In this document: piece by piece, positions 1 through 10,625 of the stretch
Layout: every line of letters starts with the position of its first letter
Numbering within the stretch: the stretch's first letter is position 1
Assembly (NCBI RefSeq): GCF_024868665.1
Contig: NW_026634485.1
Coordinates: 62,001-126,000 of the forward strand
Length of the DNA: 64,000 nt
Reading direction: 5' to 3'
Source of the DNA: Triplophysa rosa
Taxonomy: Eukaryota; Chordata; Actinopteri; Cypriniformes; Nemacheilidae
Made by a program: the position numbers and the translations under genes
Notes under the pieces: generated by a model
Seen by the model: the letters and a program-made list of their open reading frames with translations, nothing else
Databases searched by the model: none
Told to the model about the DNA's origin: nothing

Positions 1-165
1 TATATTTTTGACTTAGCAACACAAAAACAAACACATTTTGGGAAATCAAGTTACTTGTCTGGTCGGGTAAGTAAAATTCTCTCTCACTTGCCCATACAAA
101 ACATTCACTTGTCCCGGACAAACGGACAAGCGTTAAAGTCCCAGTGAAATAAAAAATTGACAATG
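1..165. other. unassigned flank
   Basis: No gene or recognisable element. The last five bases (CAATG, 161-165) are the left target-site duplication of the LTR that follows. Confidence 0.5.
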
Positions 166-639
166 TGTCACGGATGTGGCAGGAAAGAACCCAAATGCAG
201 GACAGCGATGATGAAGGGGTTAACAGAGATTTTATTTAACACAAAACAAAACACCCACAATGGGGGAAAACAGAACTAAGAAATATATATAAAACAAAAG
301 ACTTCCCATGAGGGGGCAAAATGAAAACAAGAACAGTAAAACTAAACTAAAGGACACGACCAAACGTCTTAAATCAAACATGACACGACAGGGTAGAACA
401 CAAAACAGGGGCAAGGCTGGGAACAGGACCACTGGACGAGGAGCATAGCAAAACACAGTACAACGTACAATCCACGAGCACAGGACAAAGAAACATGAGG
501 GTATATATAGGCAACACAAACGAGGGATACCGACACAGGGAAAGATAACAAGGAAACGAGAGGGGCGGGGCCAATGACGAGACACTGGAGAGAACGTATT
601 TTATTGTCAAAAGGACAAGCATGAAGCAGAGCCATGACA
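166..639 (-). mobile_element. solo LTR (family A)
   Basis: A 474-bp block that starts TGTCACGG and ends CCATGACA (TG...CA ends). It is flanked by the 5-bp direct repeat CAATG at 161-165 and 640-644, as left by LTR-retrotransposon integrase. On the minus strand it has a TATA-like stretch followed by a GT-rich region, and it resembles the blocks at 23215-23800, 42098-42673 and 52824-53270. No internal domain lies next to it, so it is read as a solo LTR left by LTR-LTR recombination. The open frames inside it are cysteine- and leucine-rich and look like chance. The superfamily (Ty3 or other) is not determined. Confidence 0.75.
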
Positions 640-932
640 CAATGCCTATTTTTTCATGAAATATTGCAGCGTTTTTTGTAAATAGTTTATCAATGTGGGT
701 CATTCTCTTTTTAAAAATCGTGTGCCCTCATAATCTTTAGTTAAAATCTGAAAATGCACTTCCGTCCTGTAATGACTATCCATCTTAGATGACATATGTT
801 AGATAACTTGGGCGGAGCATCCGTTAACCCCTCTCCTTCAACTGTCAGTAAATGTTGAGCCCTGCCCCGCACTCAGAATTAGCTAATCTCAAATATCCCT
901 TTTAAAATACAAAAGTAAATTCTCAAGCCAAC
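640..932. other. unassigned intergenic or intronic DNA
   Basis: Nothing recognisable beyond the CAATG target duplication at 640-644. Confidence 0.4.
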
Positions 933-997
933 TCTCATCTGATCGCAGTGCCATCTCTCTTCTAGTCCTACTGGACCTTAGTGCAGCTATTGACAGT
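933..997 (+). mobile_element. short L2-type LINE reverse-transcriptase scrap
   Basis: Translation in one frame gives SSDRSAISLLVLLDLSAAID. This matches the palm-domain stretch SLLVLLDLSAAFDT of the L2 element at 44.8 kb in this same window. Both sides are lost. Directly after it (1003 on), AGATCAGGGGTGTCAACC resembles the start of the hAT MITE at 44333. Confidence 0.7.
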
Positions 998-1339
998 AGA
1001 TCAGGGGTGTCAACCATTTTAGTATATTCTCTTGTCTAGGACATCATTCATAAGTCATCACCCTCAGATATAAAACAATGTAAAACTTGAGTATTTGACT
1101 CAGGTGTGTTACATGTCACAGTCAGTAAAGTTTCATTAACAAACAGTTCAATTACACTGACATGTTTAGGCAGGCTTTTATGTAATTCTGATGTCTATTT
1201 GTTGCTTAGACTGCACTGGCCTTTACTGTTTAATGTTTGTTGTTTCATTGGCTTTAGTAATGTGTCTTTAAAAGGTCTTTAGAAACATTTGTTTCTATAT
1301 GGCGTGTTATAGAATAGTTTGTGCATCAATAAGCTGGTG
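998..1339. other. unassigned AT-rich DNA
   Basis: No gene or clear element apart from a possible MITE end near 1005. Confidence 0.4.
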
Positions 1340-2730
1340 TGTTATGTTGCGAGCCCAGTGTTGTGGGACGATGGTACACTGCAGACCTTAAAGAGTCAAA
1401 ACAGGTGGAACAACTCAGGCAAGAGACAGTCAGTCGACTCGAAAGAATCAACACTTCCTGGAAAGTTGAAGCTGTGGTGCTTCCAAATTGGTTTGTTGCC
1501 AAGTCTTATGTGGCCAATTTCCATATATGAGCTCATTATATCTCACGCAAAGCACCTAGAGAGATTGGTGAATACACAAGTAAGGTAATGGATTGGGCTA
1601 CCAAGATTTCTTAGCGACATAGGGTTGTACGGCATTGGAGCTCTCTCTCTCTCTCTTCCTATTTCGAGCCTTTTGGAGGAGTATAAATTCGGCAAAACAA
1701 GGCTGGAGATGGTGCTTAAAGAGTAACGTGATCCCTGTGTAGGAGATGCTGCTCCAACATTGGAGACAGGGAGGAAATGGAACCTAGCAGCAGCTGTTGC
1801 TGATGCAAAGGCAGCCCTCAGGCACCGAGATATTTTGGCTAGTCCAATATGGCAGAGGGGTCTTGGTTTGTAAATAACAAAACCTACATGGCAAAAGCCT
1901 ACACCAAAGGAACAAATACATCTAGTAGTGGAAGAGGTATGCCGTCAGGAGGAAGCATCTAGATGTCCTAGAGCAGTCTCCAAAGCTCAACAAGGCCTCT
2001 GGATGAGGTGGGAAGGTATAGAACAAATGTAAAATCTCTTGGAGTGAGCTGTGGAGCATGGAAACGAAAAGGCTCAGTTTTATCATTAGAGCCACATATG
2101 ATGTGCTACACTCTCCAACAAATTTGCAGATATGGTGCAGACAAGGCCCAGCCTGCAACCTGTGTGCAGCCCCGGCAGACCTCAGACATATTCTGGTGGG
2201 TTGTAAAAACAGCTTGACACTGGAGAGGTACACATGGCGCCAACATCAAGTACTGAGGTGCTTGGTGGCAGTTTTAGAGACCAAGAGAGTGTCAACAAAC
2301 GCCATCCCCCAAAATTGCCCAAAATACCAAAAAAGGCAGTCCTTTGTTTGGGAAGAGGGAAAAAGCAGGCTAAGTCCCTGTCCCCTGACGCAGGCCAACT
2401 GAATGTAGCTAGGGACTAGGAAATGCAAGTCGACTTAAACCACAGTCTCACAATCCCATTTGAAATTGAAGTAACCAATCTGCACCCAGACCTGCTTCTC
2501 CAGCCAGACTATCATAATAGTTGAATTGACAGACCCTTGGGACGAAGCCATTAACAAGGCTTTTGAAAGGAAGAAGCTGCGATATTCCAGCTTGGCAGCT
2601 GAGGCCGAGGAGCGGGGCTGGACAGTAAAAGTACACCTTGTGGCAGTGGGCTGCAGGGGCTTTGTGGCTAGTTCCACTATAAGGCTGCTGAAAGAGGTGG
2701 GCATCAGAGGGCAGGTTTAGCGAAGGGTTT
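1340..2730 (+). pseudogene. decayed non-LTR retrotransposon, 3' part (RT thumb, zinc knuckle, restriction-like endonuclease)
   Basis: Reading across frames gives a retrotransposon polyprotein C-terminus. First comes a thumb-like region (1380-1900, with ISSLLEEYKFGKTRLEM). A Cys/His knuckle at about 2135-2210 follows (CNLCAAPADLRHILVGCK: C-x2-C...H...C), then RYTWRQHQVL. Last is an endonuclease-like module at 2440-2720, with LHPDLLL and LTDPWDEA ahead of AFERKKLRYSSLAAEAEERG and VGCRGFVASS. The PD...(D/E) pattern is that of restriction-like endonucleases in some non-LTR elements. Several frame breaks and stops make it non-functional. A reverse-transcriptase piece apparently of the same family lies at 19.7 kb (-). 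The family name is uncertain. Confidence 0.7.
2526..2720 (+). pseudogene. endonuclease-like C-terminal module of the LINE above
   Basis: This is the longest unbroken piece of the element. It opens with TDPWDEAINKAFERKK, then a charged helix, then WTVKVHLVAVGCRGFVA, and ends at a stop at 2718-2720. The upstream half (LHPDLLLQPDYHNS) is separated from it by an in-frame stop near 2527. This is a fragment, not a gene. Confidence 0.6.
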
Positions 2731-2875
2731 GTGGCTGAAGTGGCTGGACAAAGTGTGGGCTGGCAAATGACCGTTTAACCATGTGATACACACCCGGGTC
2801 TGATCAGCCTGTCTTGTGGTAAAGGGCCAAAACACCCAATGAGGCTGGGGTACACAACTGATGATGTGTTGCTTT

Positions 2876-3845
2876 TAGGGCCGTCAACGTTAATGCGTTA
2901 ACGCATGCGATTTTTTTTTTCAAATTAACGCGTGAAAAATATTTAACGCAATTAACGCAGCATCCGTTTGTTTTGACATTCTTTGTCTAGCGTTACATTA
3001 TGTAATCACGCTCTTATTCGTGTACAGGCTTTTAAACCACTTAAGCGCGATTTTAAACAGTTGCTTTGACGCGTTCAATGAAGATAGACAGCTTCTAAAC
3101 TGTGGGACTCGTCAAAACGCAACGCGAGGTCCAGTCTGGTGTAAACAGTCATGGGCTGAAGGCTGCGTCGGTGAATCTCTGTCAGACAGCGCATCCGTGT
3201 TAAGTTCTCTTTCTTGCTTGAATGGATAAAAACACCCAAGATTATGTCAGAAAGCCCGTTTTGTCTCGCATTTTCTTAAGCACGGACTTCAAAGTGTAAA
3301 ATAAAATCTTAAATGAATGCGAAGAGTTGTGAAAATGGGAGTGCGGTGACGGTCAGATCTGCGTACTGAGACAGCTCTTAAAGGGGCCATGTCCTTAAAC
3401 CTGCTGCTGTGATTCCTGTCACTAATGTTAATCAAAGAACAAAATAAAAGAGGAAATCAATGTGATTTTGTAGCTTTAATGAAAATTCTTCTGCATTTAA
3501 TTTATAATTTAGCATTAAAGACTGTAAAGTGTTTGAGAACTTCCTTCAATTTCTGTATATTTCATGATAGCTCTCAATTATATTGTTGAATGGCTATAAT
3601 TAATGTTAAAATAATCAATTTAATAGAGACATCAGTTACAGTACTAATATCAAAAAAAAAAATCATTCATAAATCGACGCGGTTAAAGAAATATGTTGTT
3701 TCTACATCAATTTGAAGATTAAATGTGAAATTATTAAAATGTAAAAGTATATTTTAAAATATTATTGTTATGTGTGATTAATCGTGATTAATCACAGAAA
3801 ATGTGTGATTAATCCTATTAATTTTTTAATCGATTGACAGCACTA
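2876..3845. mobile_element. non-autonomous hAT-type element
   Basis: The ends are inverted: TAGGGCCGTCAACGTTAA at 2876 and TTAATCGATTGACAGCACTA at 3826-3845. The interior is AT-rich, with repeated TTAATCGTGATTAATC-like motifs near the right end. No transposase reading frame is present. The TAGGG...CACTA termini suit hAT elements, but I could not confirm an 8-bp target duplication. It lies in the intron upstream of the ldlrad3 transmembrane exon. Confidence 0.65.
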
Positions 3846-4016
3846 GTTTTTAGTTTTTCTATGTAATTTTACAGTGCCGTCTTTACACTTTTAAAATTTA
3901 ACTCCAGGACATATGCATGTTAGTGTGTTACTTAGTATGTTCATGTTAGTGTTGAATGTATGTTTCTGTTGGTTAACATCTAAACATTCTTAGGATCTTT
4001 ATTTTTTTCTTCTCAG

Positions 4017-4407
4017 AATCCCCTGGACAGGACTTTGTGACTCTGGACTATCGACTCCACTATTACCCTGGTATCACTTATGCTGTTATCGGAAGTGCGA
4101 TGATCTTTGTTCTCGTAGTGGCATTGTTGGCCCTTGTTCTGCACCATCAGAGAAAACACAGTGTCCTGCTGCCTCGGCGTGTCTGTCATAGAGTTGCCTG
4201 CCAACAATCACTTCTACTGTCCCGACTTGTGATCATAGACAGGGGACATATCCATTCAGGAGGCAATAGCCTTTCACCCCAGTCTTCATATCCATCAGAG
4301 CCATTCCGTGCAGTTCATAGTCTCCAGTTGTTTCCGTGTTCCCAGCATTCTACAACTGGTGTGATAGATTTTCTCCCATCATACTCACAGGCTGTACTGG
4401 ATGTTGG
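4017..4407 (+). CDS. ldlrad3: LDLRAD3-like, penultimate coding exon (transmembrane segment and first PY motif)
   Basis: The exon is bounded by a polypyrimidine/TCTCAG acceptor (to 4016) and a GG|GTATTT donor (4408). It encodes a short juxtamembrane piece (SPGQDFVTLD), then YYPGITYAVIGSAMIFVLVV ALLALVLHHQRK, a single membrane-spanning helix with a basic stop-transfer. This matches the transmembrane region of LDLRAD3 (LDL-receptor class A domain containing 3), a type I membrane protein. A cytoplasmic stretch follows with LLSRLVIID and ends in LPSYSQAVLD, an L/P-P-x-Y motif of the kind that binds NEDD4-family E3 ligases; human LDLRAD3 is known to bind ITCH. The exons for the ectodomain LDL-A repeats must lie upstream of this window. 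The frame is entered in phase and joins 5181 to give VGPPWFDL. Confidence 0.88.
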
Positions 4408-4462
4408 GTATTTTCCCTACTGTCAATTTATATCAGAAGCTTTATTTAGAATCTTATAATTG

Positions 4463-5086
4463 TTAAAGGTAGTGTGGTTGATTTGGAAAGGTGCTAATTT
4501 TGGCCTGCTAGCACTGAAATTATAATTCCACCCTCTTTGTGATTTGCCGTCCAAAGCCACGCCTCCTCCAAACACATGAATGTATTTCGTAAATCCACGT
4601 AACAAATTACAAACTAAATCCATTAAATTCTTCTCGAAGCATGTACATACATGTCCAAAAGAAAGAGAACAACCATGGTATCGTCTTGCAGACCCTTTGC
4701 CTGCCGGAGCTGTCTCCATCATGTAAAAGCTGAACCGATGTTAATTCCAGTTTTTTCTCTTTCATGATCCAGACGTTTTTTCGTCACTGCTTTTTCAAAA
4801 ACTGACTTTCGTTTTGTAGATCTACTTGTTGTCAGTTCCACAGGAAAGTTTGATTGTTGCTGATTGTCCACCATTCTCCCTACATTGACACATGACGACG
4901 TATGAAGTCTGCGTGAACAGGGTGCGCAGTGGTATGCAAAATACGTTGGCTGAAAATGTACACATGACCAGTCACAGCGTTCGGCCAGAACATTTTGATT
5001 GGGCAAATGTTTTTTGGTCCTACGCCTTTCACAGACGATATATAATTAAAAATGTTTCTGGACAGGATCACCCACCCTGCCTTTAA
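4463..5086 (-). mobile_element. non-autonomous DNA transposon filling an ldlrad3 intron (copy A)
   Basis: The ends are inverted: TTAAAGGTAGTG at 4463 and CACCCTGCCTTTAA ending at 5086. The sequence is co-linear, in inverse orientation, with the interrupted copy at 51448-53652. Shared stretches include the CCTGTCCAGAAA end, the AACGTATTTTGCAT segment and the CAGTGCTAGCAGGC segment. On the minus strand a short frame (4719-5006) carries KRKSVFEKAVTKKRLDHERE, possibly a relic of a transposon-encoded protein. It takes up about 80% of the 773-nt intron. Confidence 0.75.
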
Positions 5087-5180
5087 GCCCTCACCCACAA
5101 CTTTTGCCTGCTTTTTGTTAATGTACCTGTTAATAATATTTCATTGTTTATAATAACTAACAATGTCATCTTTTTTACAG

Positions 5181-5337
5181 ACCACCGTGGTTTGACCTCC
5201 CGCCCCCTCCTTATCCTCCAGAGGATACAAATGATTCTGAGAGGGAACTACCTGTCTATGAAGAGCCAGCCACAGAATCCATCGAATCACTGCAAACCTG
5301 GACCAACAGTTTAAATGTTGACTCCTGCTGTGCATAG
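5181..5337 (+). CDS. ldlrad3: LDLRAD3-like, last coding exon (PY motifs and stop)
   Basis: The acceptor TTTTTTACAG ends at 5180. The exon completes a split glycine codon and then encodes PPWFDLPPPPYPPEDTNDSE RELPVYEEP..., ending DSCCA with TAG at 5335-5337. PPPPY is a canonical PY motif and LPVY a second L-P-x-Y type. With LPSY in the previous exon, the tail keeps three NEDD4/ITCH-type docking sites, as in the mammalian protein. The tail is shorter than the human one: it lacks the long Ser/Pro-rich extension, and it ends in two cysteines that could be lipid-modified (speculative). Orthology rests on the transmembrane and PY sequence only, because the ligand-binding repeats lie outside the window. 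Confidence 0.87.
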
Positions 5338-5845
5338 GAGTCTTAGCATTCGCTATTCTAAAACCAGTGGAAATGAACCTGTGTATATATGATATGCAGA
5401 AGAAGTGCCTTAAGAAAGAAAAGATTTAGTCATTTTCTTAATGCAGGATATACCACGGTAGTGCCACCGGTGGCCATGTCACAGCATTTCTGTTAAAGAG
5501 AAAAATTAAGAAATTATTTATTTTGAGGGTTACTCAAACCCTCTATGGCTTTCTTTGTTGTTCAGAACCAAGACAGAAAATTGTATGAAATTGATGTTCT
5601 TGTCCTTACAGTGGCAGTCCATGGTGCATGTCTTCTGAACCTTCAAAAGGACACAAAGCTTCAAAAAATAATTCCATGTGACTTCTGACATGTATTTCAA
5701 ATGTGAAGGCAGCTGGATGTTGACTAGTCGCTGATCATGTGATTTTGAAACTAACTTTTGAGAACACGGTTGACGGTTCAAACTTGAGATCTGTGTGAGA
5801 CAGATATTTCAGACCTCTGTGAAGTTGGCACCCCATATAAATAAA
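5338..5845 (+). other. ldlrad3: 3' UTR of ldlrad3-like gene
   Basis: About 500 bp of non-coding sequence runs from the stop codon to an AATAAA at 5840-5845 (within ATAAATAAATTG). A recognisable DIRS element starts about 140 bp further on, which fits the gene ending here. The extent is inferred from the signal, not from transcripts. Confidence 0.55.
5840..5845 (+). terminator. AATAAA polyadenylation signal, ldlrad3
   Basis: Canonical hexamer 503 bp past the stop codon and the last one before the DIRS terminal repeat. Confidence 0.5.
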
Positions 5846-5984
5846 TTGTCACCAAAACTATACCATTCATTTGTGCTCATTTGTTCCGCAAAAAATAACG
5901 TTTGTGCTGGTTTGGCATTCAAGATATTAACCCCTTAACTACCTTTTTGAGCCTACACATGAAAACGCACTGTTGGAACAAAAC

Positions 5985-6345
5985 GTCTTGGTAACGTATG
6001 TATGGAGGGAACGAGACGTTCTGTCGAACCGACAGAATGGGGTTTGATCTTGAGAACCTATCATCTCCGAAGGCCAATGAAGTGGGCGAATGGCGTGGCA
6101 TGCAAGTCTCCTCCCCGTACATACGGGTATAAAAAGGAAGATGGCATGCCCATTCATTCACCTTTTGGGCTGAAGAACCTGAGAGGCATTCCCGGTCGCT
6201 GCAGCGGACGGCGAAGCATTGTGGCAAGAAGGACACAACGTCTCATTCCCTCCATCAGGGAACTGAGGTTACATACGTAACCAAGACGTTCCCTTTCTGT
6301 CGGTCTCTCGACGTTGTGTCGAACCGACAGAATGGGGTTGCTATA
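5985..6345 (-). repeat. DIRS copy 1, left (3') inverted terminal repeat and circle-junction-like region
   Basis: It contains two opposed copies of a GTCGAACCGACAGAATGGGG motif (about 6023 and 6316) and a palindromic AACGAGACGTT/ACGTCTCATTCCCTCC pair. This matches the right end of DIRS copy 2 (19318-19700) and, inverted, the right end of this element. Confidence 0.75.
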
Positions 6346-7034
6346 GGAAATGCCATGGTGCTGCGTCACGATTTCCAGCGGAGCGACACTAAACGGCCTG
6401 GGCGAGTCACAAGTGAGCGCAACAGCGAATCATAACCTTCCAGTGGTGTAGTAAGACATCAATGCGTGGATCACAACGAGAGGCTCCTACTAACGGCCAT
6501 ACAAGCGGTGGCCTTTGCTACTCTAGGGGCTAGATAGCCACCTGACACCGTAAGGGACACTGGGAAGAGCTACCCCCTCGCCTGAGTGGAGAACTCTACG
6601 GAGTCCACATCTGCCGTAGAGAGAATAACGTGGAATACCTACATGGTCTCACCAGTGGGAAGAACTCATTGGAGTATTAGTGCGGGGTCCCAACAGGGGT
6701 GCACAGAAGCGGTGGAGTACACCGAGGGGAGGTCACAGGCTCACTGACAGGAGGTCACAGGCTCACCGACAGGACTACCCAAGGAGGGGAGTCAGTACGC
6801 GTGGAGCAATAGCTCAAGTATAAGGGTTCGCCTCATGAGGGGAAACTCACCTCTACTAGGCCTGGAATACGAGCCGCTCCGCCCGGCTCGTAAGCTCGAA
6901 GTGCTTAGTGATGAATGGAATGCCTATACTTCGTCCAGTGGAGGAAGTAGGGAAGCTGGAACAGTGCACTGACTCACCTGATGAAGGGGAGAAGGCGCTT
7001 CGCAGGCGTATGCCCAGCCGGTCGTCTGTCTTAC

Positions 7035-8305
7035 CTAGTGTGTAAAACGCGGGCAGACACCGGCTCTACAAGAAGGTTGTAGAACCTCACGAAAGTACTG
7101 GGTGTAGCCCAACCCACAGCTCTGCAGATGTCTGCTAGAGAGGCACCCTGAGCCAGTGCCCACGACGAGGCTACACCCCAGGTGGAGTGAGCCCTCACTG
7201 CCAGTGCGCACGGGAGATCTTGTGATCGTTACGCCAAGGTGATGTGGGTACGCCAATCTCTGTTTGGAGACGGCCCTCCCTTCTGCTGTCCTCCAAAACA
7301 GACAAAGAGCCGCTCAGAGCTTCTGAAGCTCTACGTGCGTTCTAAGTAGAGGCGCAGGGTGCGTACTGGACACAACACGGAAGGGGTTGGGTCTTCCTCC
7401 CCGGAGGGGAGCGCCTGCAAGTTCACCACCTGGTCCTTGAAGGGAGTGGTGGGAACTTTTGGCACGTAGCCAGGCCGGGATCTCAGCACCTCGTGGGAGT
7501 CGCCCGGCCCAAACTCAAGGCACTCGTTGGACACAGAGAGTGCATGCAGATCCCTTGCCCTCTTGATGGAAGCGAGCGCCACTAGGAGAACCGTCTTCAT
7601 CGTGAGATGAGGTAGATCAGATTCTCCTAGGGGCTCAAATGGGGCCATACCGATGCCCACAAGGACCACATCATGGTCCCAAGAGGGTACGGAGCGCGGT
7701 CGGGGAGGATTCATCCTCCTCGCGCCCCTCAGGAATCTGATGACCAGGTCATGCTGACCGAGAGACTTACCTGCCACAAGGTCGTGATGTGCAGCAATGG
7801 CAGTGACATAGACCTTGAGGGTGGAGGGAGAGAGGTTGCTCTCTAACCTTTTTTGAAGGAAGGACAGCACAACACTGATCGCACTGCTCTGTCGGTCTTC
7901 CCTGCGGGAAGAACGCCAAGACGAGAAGAGGTGCCACTTGCTGGCTGGGGCTCTTGCCTGAGTGATCGTACTCACTACTGCGGGAGGCAGGCCACTCAAT
8001 GATTTTCCAGGGGTTCCAGAGGTCTCGGGTGCCAGACTGTGCCCTTCCCCTGAGAAAGAAGGTCCTTCATCAGGGGAATCGGCCAGGAGGGGAGTTGTCG
8101 TCAGAAGCGTCAGCTCTGAGAACCAAGTCTGGTTGGGCCAGTGGGGCGCAACCAACAGAACTTGATGCTCCTCTTCCCTGACCTTGCACAGGACCTGAGG
8201 AGGCTCACTGGGGGGAAGGCATACTTCCGCATGTCCCGCGGCTAGCTGTGTGCAAAGGCTTCCGTGCTGAGGGAGGCCTCGGTCAGGGAGTTCCAAAGCG
8301 GGCAA
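7035..8305 (-). pseudogene. DIRS copy 1 tyrosine recombinase (second, longer block)
   Basis: From 8305 the frame runs through a linker to the core-binding region (LSPSTLKVYVTAIAAHH) and on to ALASIKRARDLHALSV, which holds the first catalytic arginine. It stops at 7331. The C-terminal catalytic part continues in another frame (about 7070-7200): AHSTWGVASSWAL, then DICRAVGWATPSTFVRFYNL. The histidine and the tyrosine nucleophile are present. The conserved arginine of HxxR is tryptophan (TGG where copy 2 has CGG), a typical CpG-decay change. A breakdown near 7331 separates the halves. The enzyme normally integrates the circular cDNA; this one could not. Confidence 0.8.
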
Positions 8306-8835
8306 TGAGAGGTGTCAAGGGAGGCAAACAGGTCCACCTGCGCCTGCCCGAACTGCTCCCAAATGAGCTGGACGTTGTGGTGATGGACTCACCATTCTCC
8401 ACAGAGCGTGACCTGCCGAAAGAGCGCGTCGGCTGTCTGCTTGTGGTCGCCCGGGATGTGAATGGCACGCAGGGATTCCACCAGCTGCTGACTCCAGAGG
8501 AGGAGATGTCAGGCGAGTTGCAACATCTGCCGTGAGCGAATGCCCCCTGGTGGTTGACATACGCTACGGCTACACTGCATGCCCGTTGCACACTGCACCC
8601 CAGCCGAGCAGGGAGGCATCTGGCGTCACCACGACGCGCCTCAAGACCTGCCCCATTGGGACTCCAACCCAGAGGAAGGACATGTCTGTCCAGGGGACTA
8701 GGGTGCGACGTCAGTGAGATGTGATGTGACTACGCCTCGTGCCGGTGTGCCAAACTCTCCAAGGAAATCGACTCTGAAGCCAATACTGAAGCGGTCTCAT
8801 ATGCATCATCCCGATCGGCACGACTGCCGTCGAAG
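8306..8835 (-). pseudogene. DIRS copy 1 RNase H and RT-end segment (duplicate block b)
   Basis: Minus-strand reading begins at about 8835 with RPLQYWLQSRFPWRVWHTG (the end of the RT/linker), then an RNase H-like region, and leads into the recombinase ending at 7035. The same order occurs again at 8840-9970, so this is one of two tandem blocks offset by about 1.1 kb. Confidence 0.65.
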
Positions 8836-8839
8836 ACAC

Positions 8840-9970
8840 AGTTGGGTCATGATGAGCGGCCGAAGCGGCTACATACATTCCCAGTGTGGAGGGGGAGAGG
8901 TTACTCCCCCGTCTCTCTTGAGGACAGGACAGCTCGTACCCGACCAAGCAACTCTGCGGGTCTTCTCGCCGAGAAGAGCACCAGGAAGGAGAAGCCGCCC
9001 ACTGGGCCGCACACCCGCCCACCCGCCGAAGCCGCCCACCCGCCGAAGCCCTAGCCTGAGTGACGTCCCAACCAGACCGGGGGAGGGTCAGTCAGGATCT
9101 CCTCGTCCCGTCCAGACATGGAGACCAGGTTCTGCCTGGGATGTCGTAACGTGCCCCTTCCCCTGGGGAAGCAGTTCGCCAGGGGGAGCAGCCAGTGGGG
9201 AGTCGTTGTCAGAACCAAGTCCTGGTTAGGCGAAGGGGCGTAACTAGTACCACTTGATGCTCCTCTTCCCTGGCCTTGCACAGGACCTGTGCAATGAGGC
9301 TCACTGGGGGGAAGCATACTTTCGCTTGTCCCGCGGCCAGCTGTGCGCAAGGGCATCCATGCCAAGGGTTGCCTCGGACAGGGAGTACCAAGTGGACAAT
9401 GGGTGGAGTCCGGGGAGGCAACAGGACCACCTGTGCCTGGCCGAACTGCCCCAAATGAGCCAGCTGCGCGGGGATGGAGTCACCACTCTCCGCGAGGCGT
9501 CGACTGACAAGAGAGCGCATCGGCTGTCTGGTTCAGGACTCCTGGGATGTGTGTGGCTCGCAGGGAACTGATCACCTGCTGACTCCAGAGGAGGAGGCGC
9601 CGGGCGAGTCATGATAGCTGCCGTGAGCGAATGATATACGCCACAGCAGCTGTGCTGTCCGACCGGACCAGCACATGCTTGCCCTGCACGAGAGGTAGTA
9701 GCCTCCTCAATAACTCTAGGCAGTTGAAATGCCAACGCAGGCGAGGGCCCGTCCACCGCCCCGACACTGCTTGCCCATTGCACACGGCACCCCAACCTTG
9801 CAGGGAGGCATCCCAAAGGGGACCTCTGTCCGCAAGAAGGTCATGGAGACCAGGGGGTTAGGGTGTGTCGGCAGAAAAGCATGTGACCATACGCCTGCTG
9901 CCGGTGTGCCACGCTCTCCAAGGAACTTGACTCTGTAGCCAGTGTTGGAGCGGTCGTATGTGCATCGACC
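8840..9970 (-). pseudogene. DIRS copy 1 RNase H plus truncated recombinase (duplicate block a)
   Basis: Fragments read RT end (about 9960), RNase H (9830-9540, with AGQACAGPVGQHSCC in a shifted frame), linker (about 9500-9200) and recombinase core-binding (LSPSTLGMYVAASAAHH at about 8900). The block then breaks directly into a second RT-end sequence at about 8840, so it never reaches catalytic residues. It parallels 7.9-8.8 kb motif by motif; for example TGATGCTCCTCTTCCCTG occurs near 8163 and 9252. Confidence 0.65.
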
Positions 9971-10064
9971 CGAGGGGGACCACCCCCACCGAGGATGCCA
10001 TGTATCCCAGGAGCCTCTGAATTGTTTCAGGGGGACCGCTGACTGTCTGAGAGCCTCAGGCAGT

Positions 10065-10625
10065 TCAACACTGATCGGGCATGCTCTGATGTCGCACTGC
10101 CTCTGGGAGGCCGCGTGGGCGCGGGATTCCTCGTCGCGGGTCTCGCGCCCCCCGCGGGGGGTGAGCGGGGCCGCTCATGAGGACAGAGTCGAGTTCCATA
10201 CCGAGAAAGAGGATGCTCTGCACCGGGGAGAGCTTGCTCTTCCGGGGAAGGAGGGGAAGGAGGGCGGCTTCCACCACCTTCGTAAAGACTCGTGGAGACA
10301 GGGACAGACCGAAGGGGAGGACCCTGTACTGATATGCCCATCCCTCGAACGCGAACCATAGGAACGGCCGATGTCGAGGGAGGAAGGAGACATGAAGTAT
10401 GCGTCCTTCAAGTCGATTGCCATGAACCAGTCCAGACACCTGACGGACGTCAGGATGCGCTTCTGCGTGATCAACCTGAAAGGCAGCTATTGTCTAGGTG
10501 CCTGTTCAGAACACACAGACCCAAGATAGGGCGCAACCCCCCGCCTTTCTTGGGGACAATGAAGTATAGGCTGTAAAACCCGTTGAACATCTCGGCTGGT
10601 GAGACGGGCTCGATCACTCCCTTCA
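10065..10625 (-). pseudogene. DIRS copy 1 reverse transcriptase fragment
   Basis: Minus-strand reading gives the fingers region (VSPAEMFNGFYS, FIVPKK), then HRPFLWFAFEGWAYQYRVLP, FGLSLSPRVFTKVVEAALLP, and then jumps to RKSKLSPVQSILFLGMELDS. In copy 2 these two parts are separated by a stretch holding the catalytic Y-x-D-D-equivalent loop (about 16375-16495), so copy 1 carries a deletion of the palm motif. Frame changes occur on both sides. Confidence 0.78.

Noticed and set aside
232..703. Three overlapping minus-strand frames rich in Cys, Leu and Val that look like small membrane proteins
   Set aside because: They lie inside a solo LTR with TG...CA ends and a 5-bp target duplication. Similar frames recur in the other LTR copies (23436-23747, 52828-53208) and come from base composition.
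2876..3845. Frame at 3020-3229 as a gene
   Set aside because: Inside a non-autonomous hAT-type element; no homology pattern.
8714..9229. Long plus-strand frame (171 codons) and others at 8248, 10961 and 11287
   Set aside because: They are antisense to DIRS gag/RT/recombinase frames in GC-rich DNA, where antisense open frames are common; no motifs.
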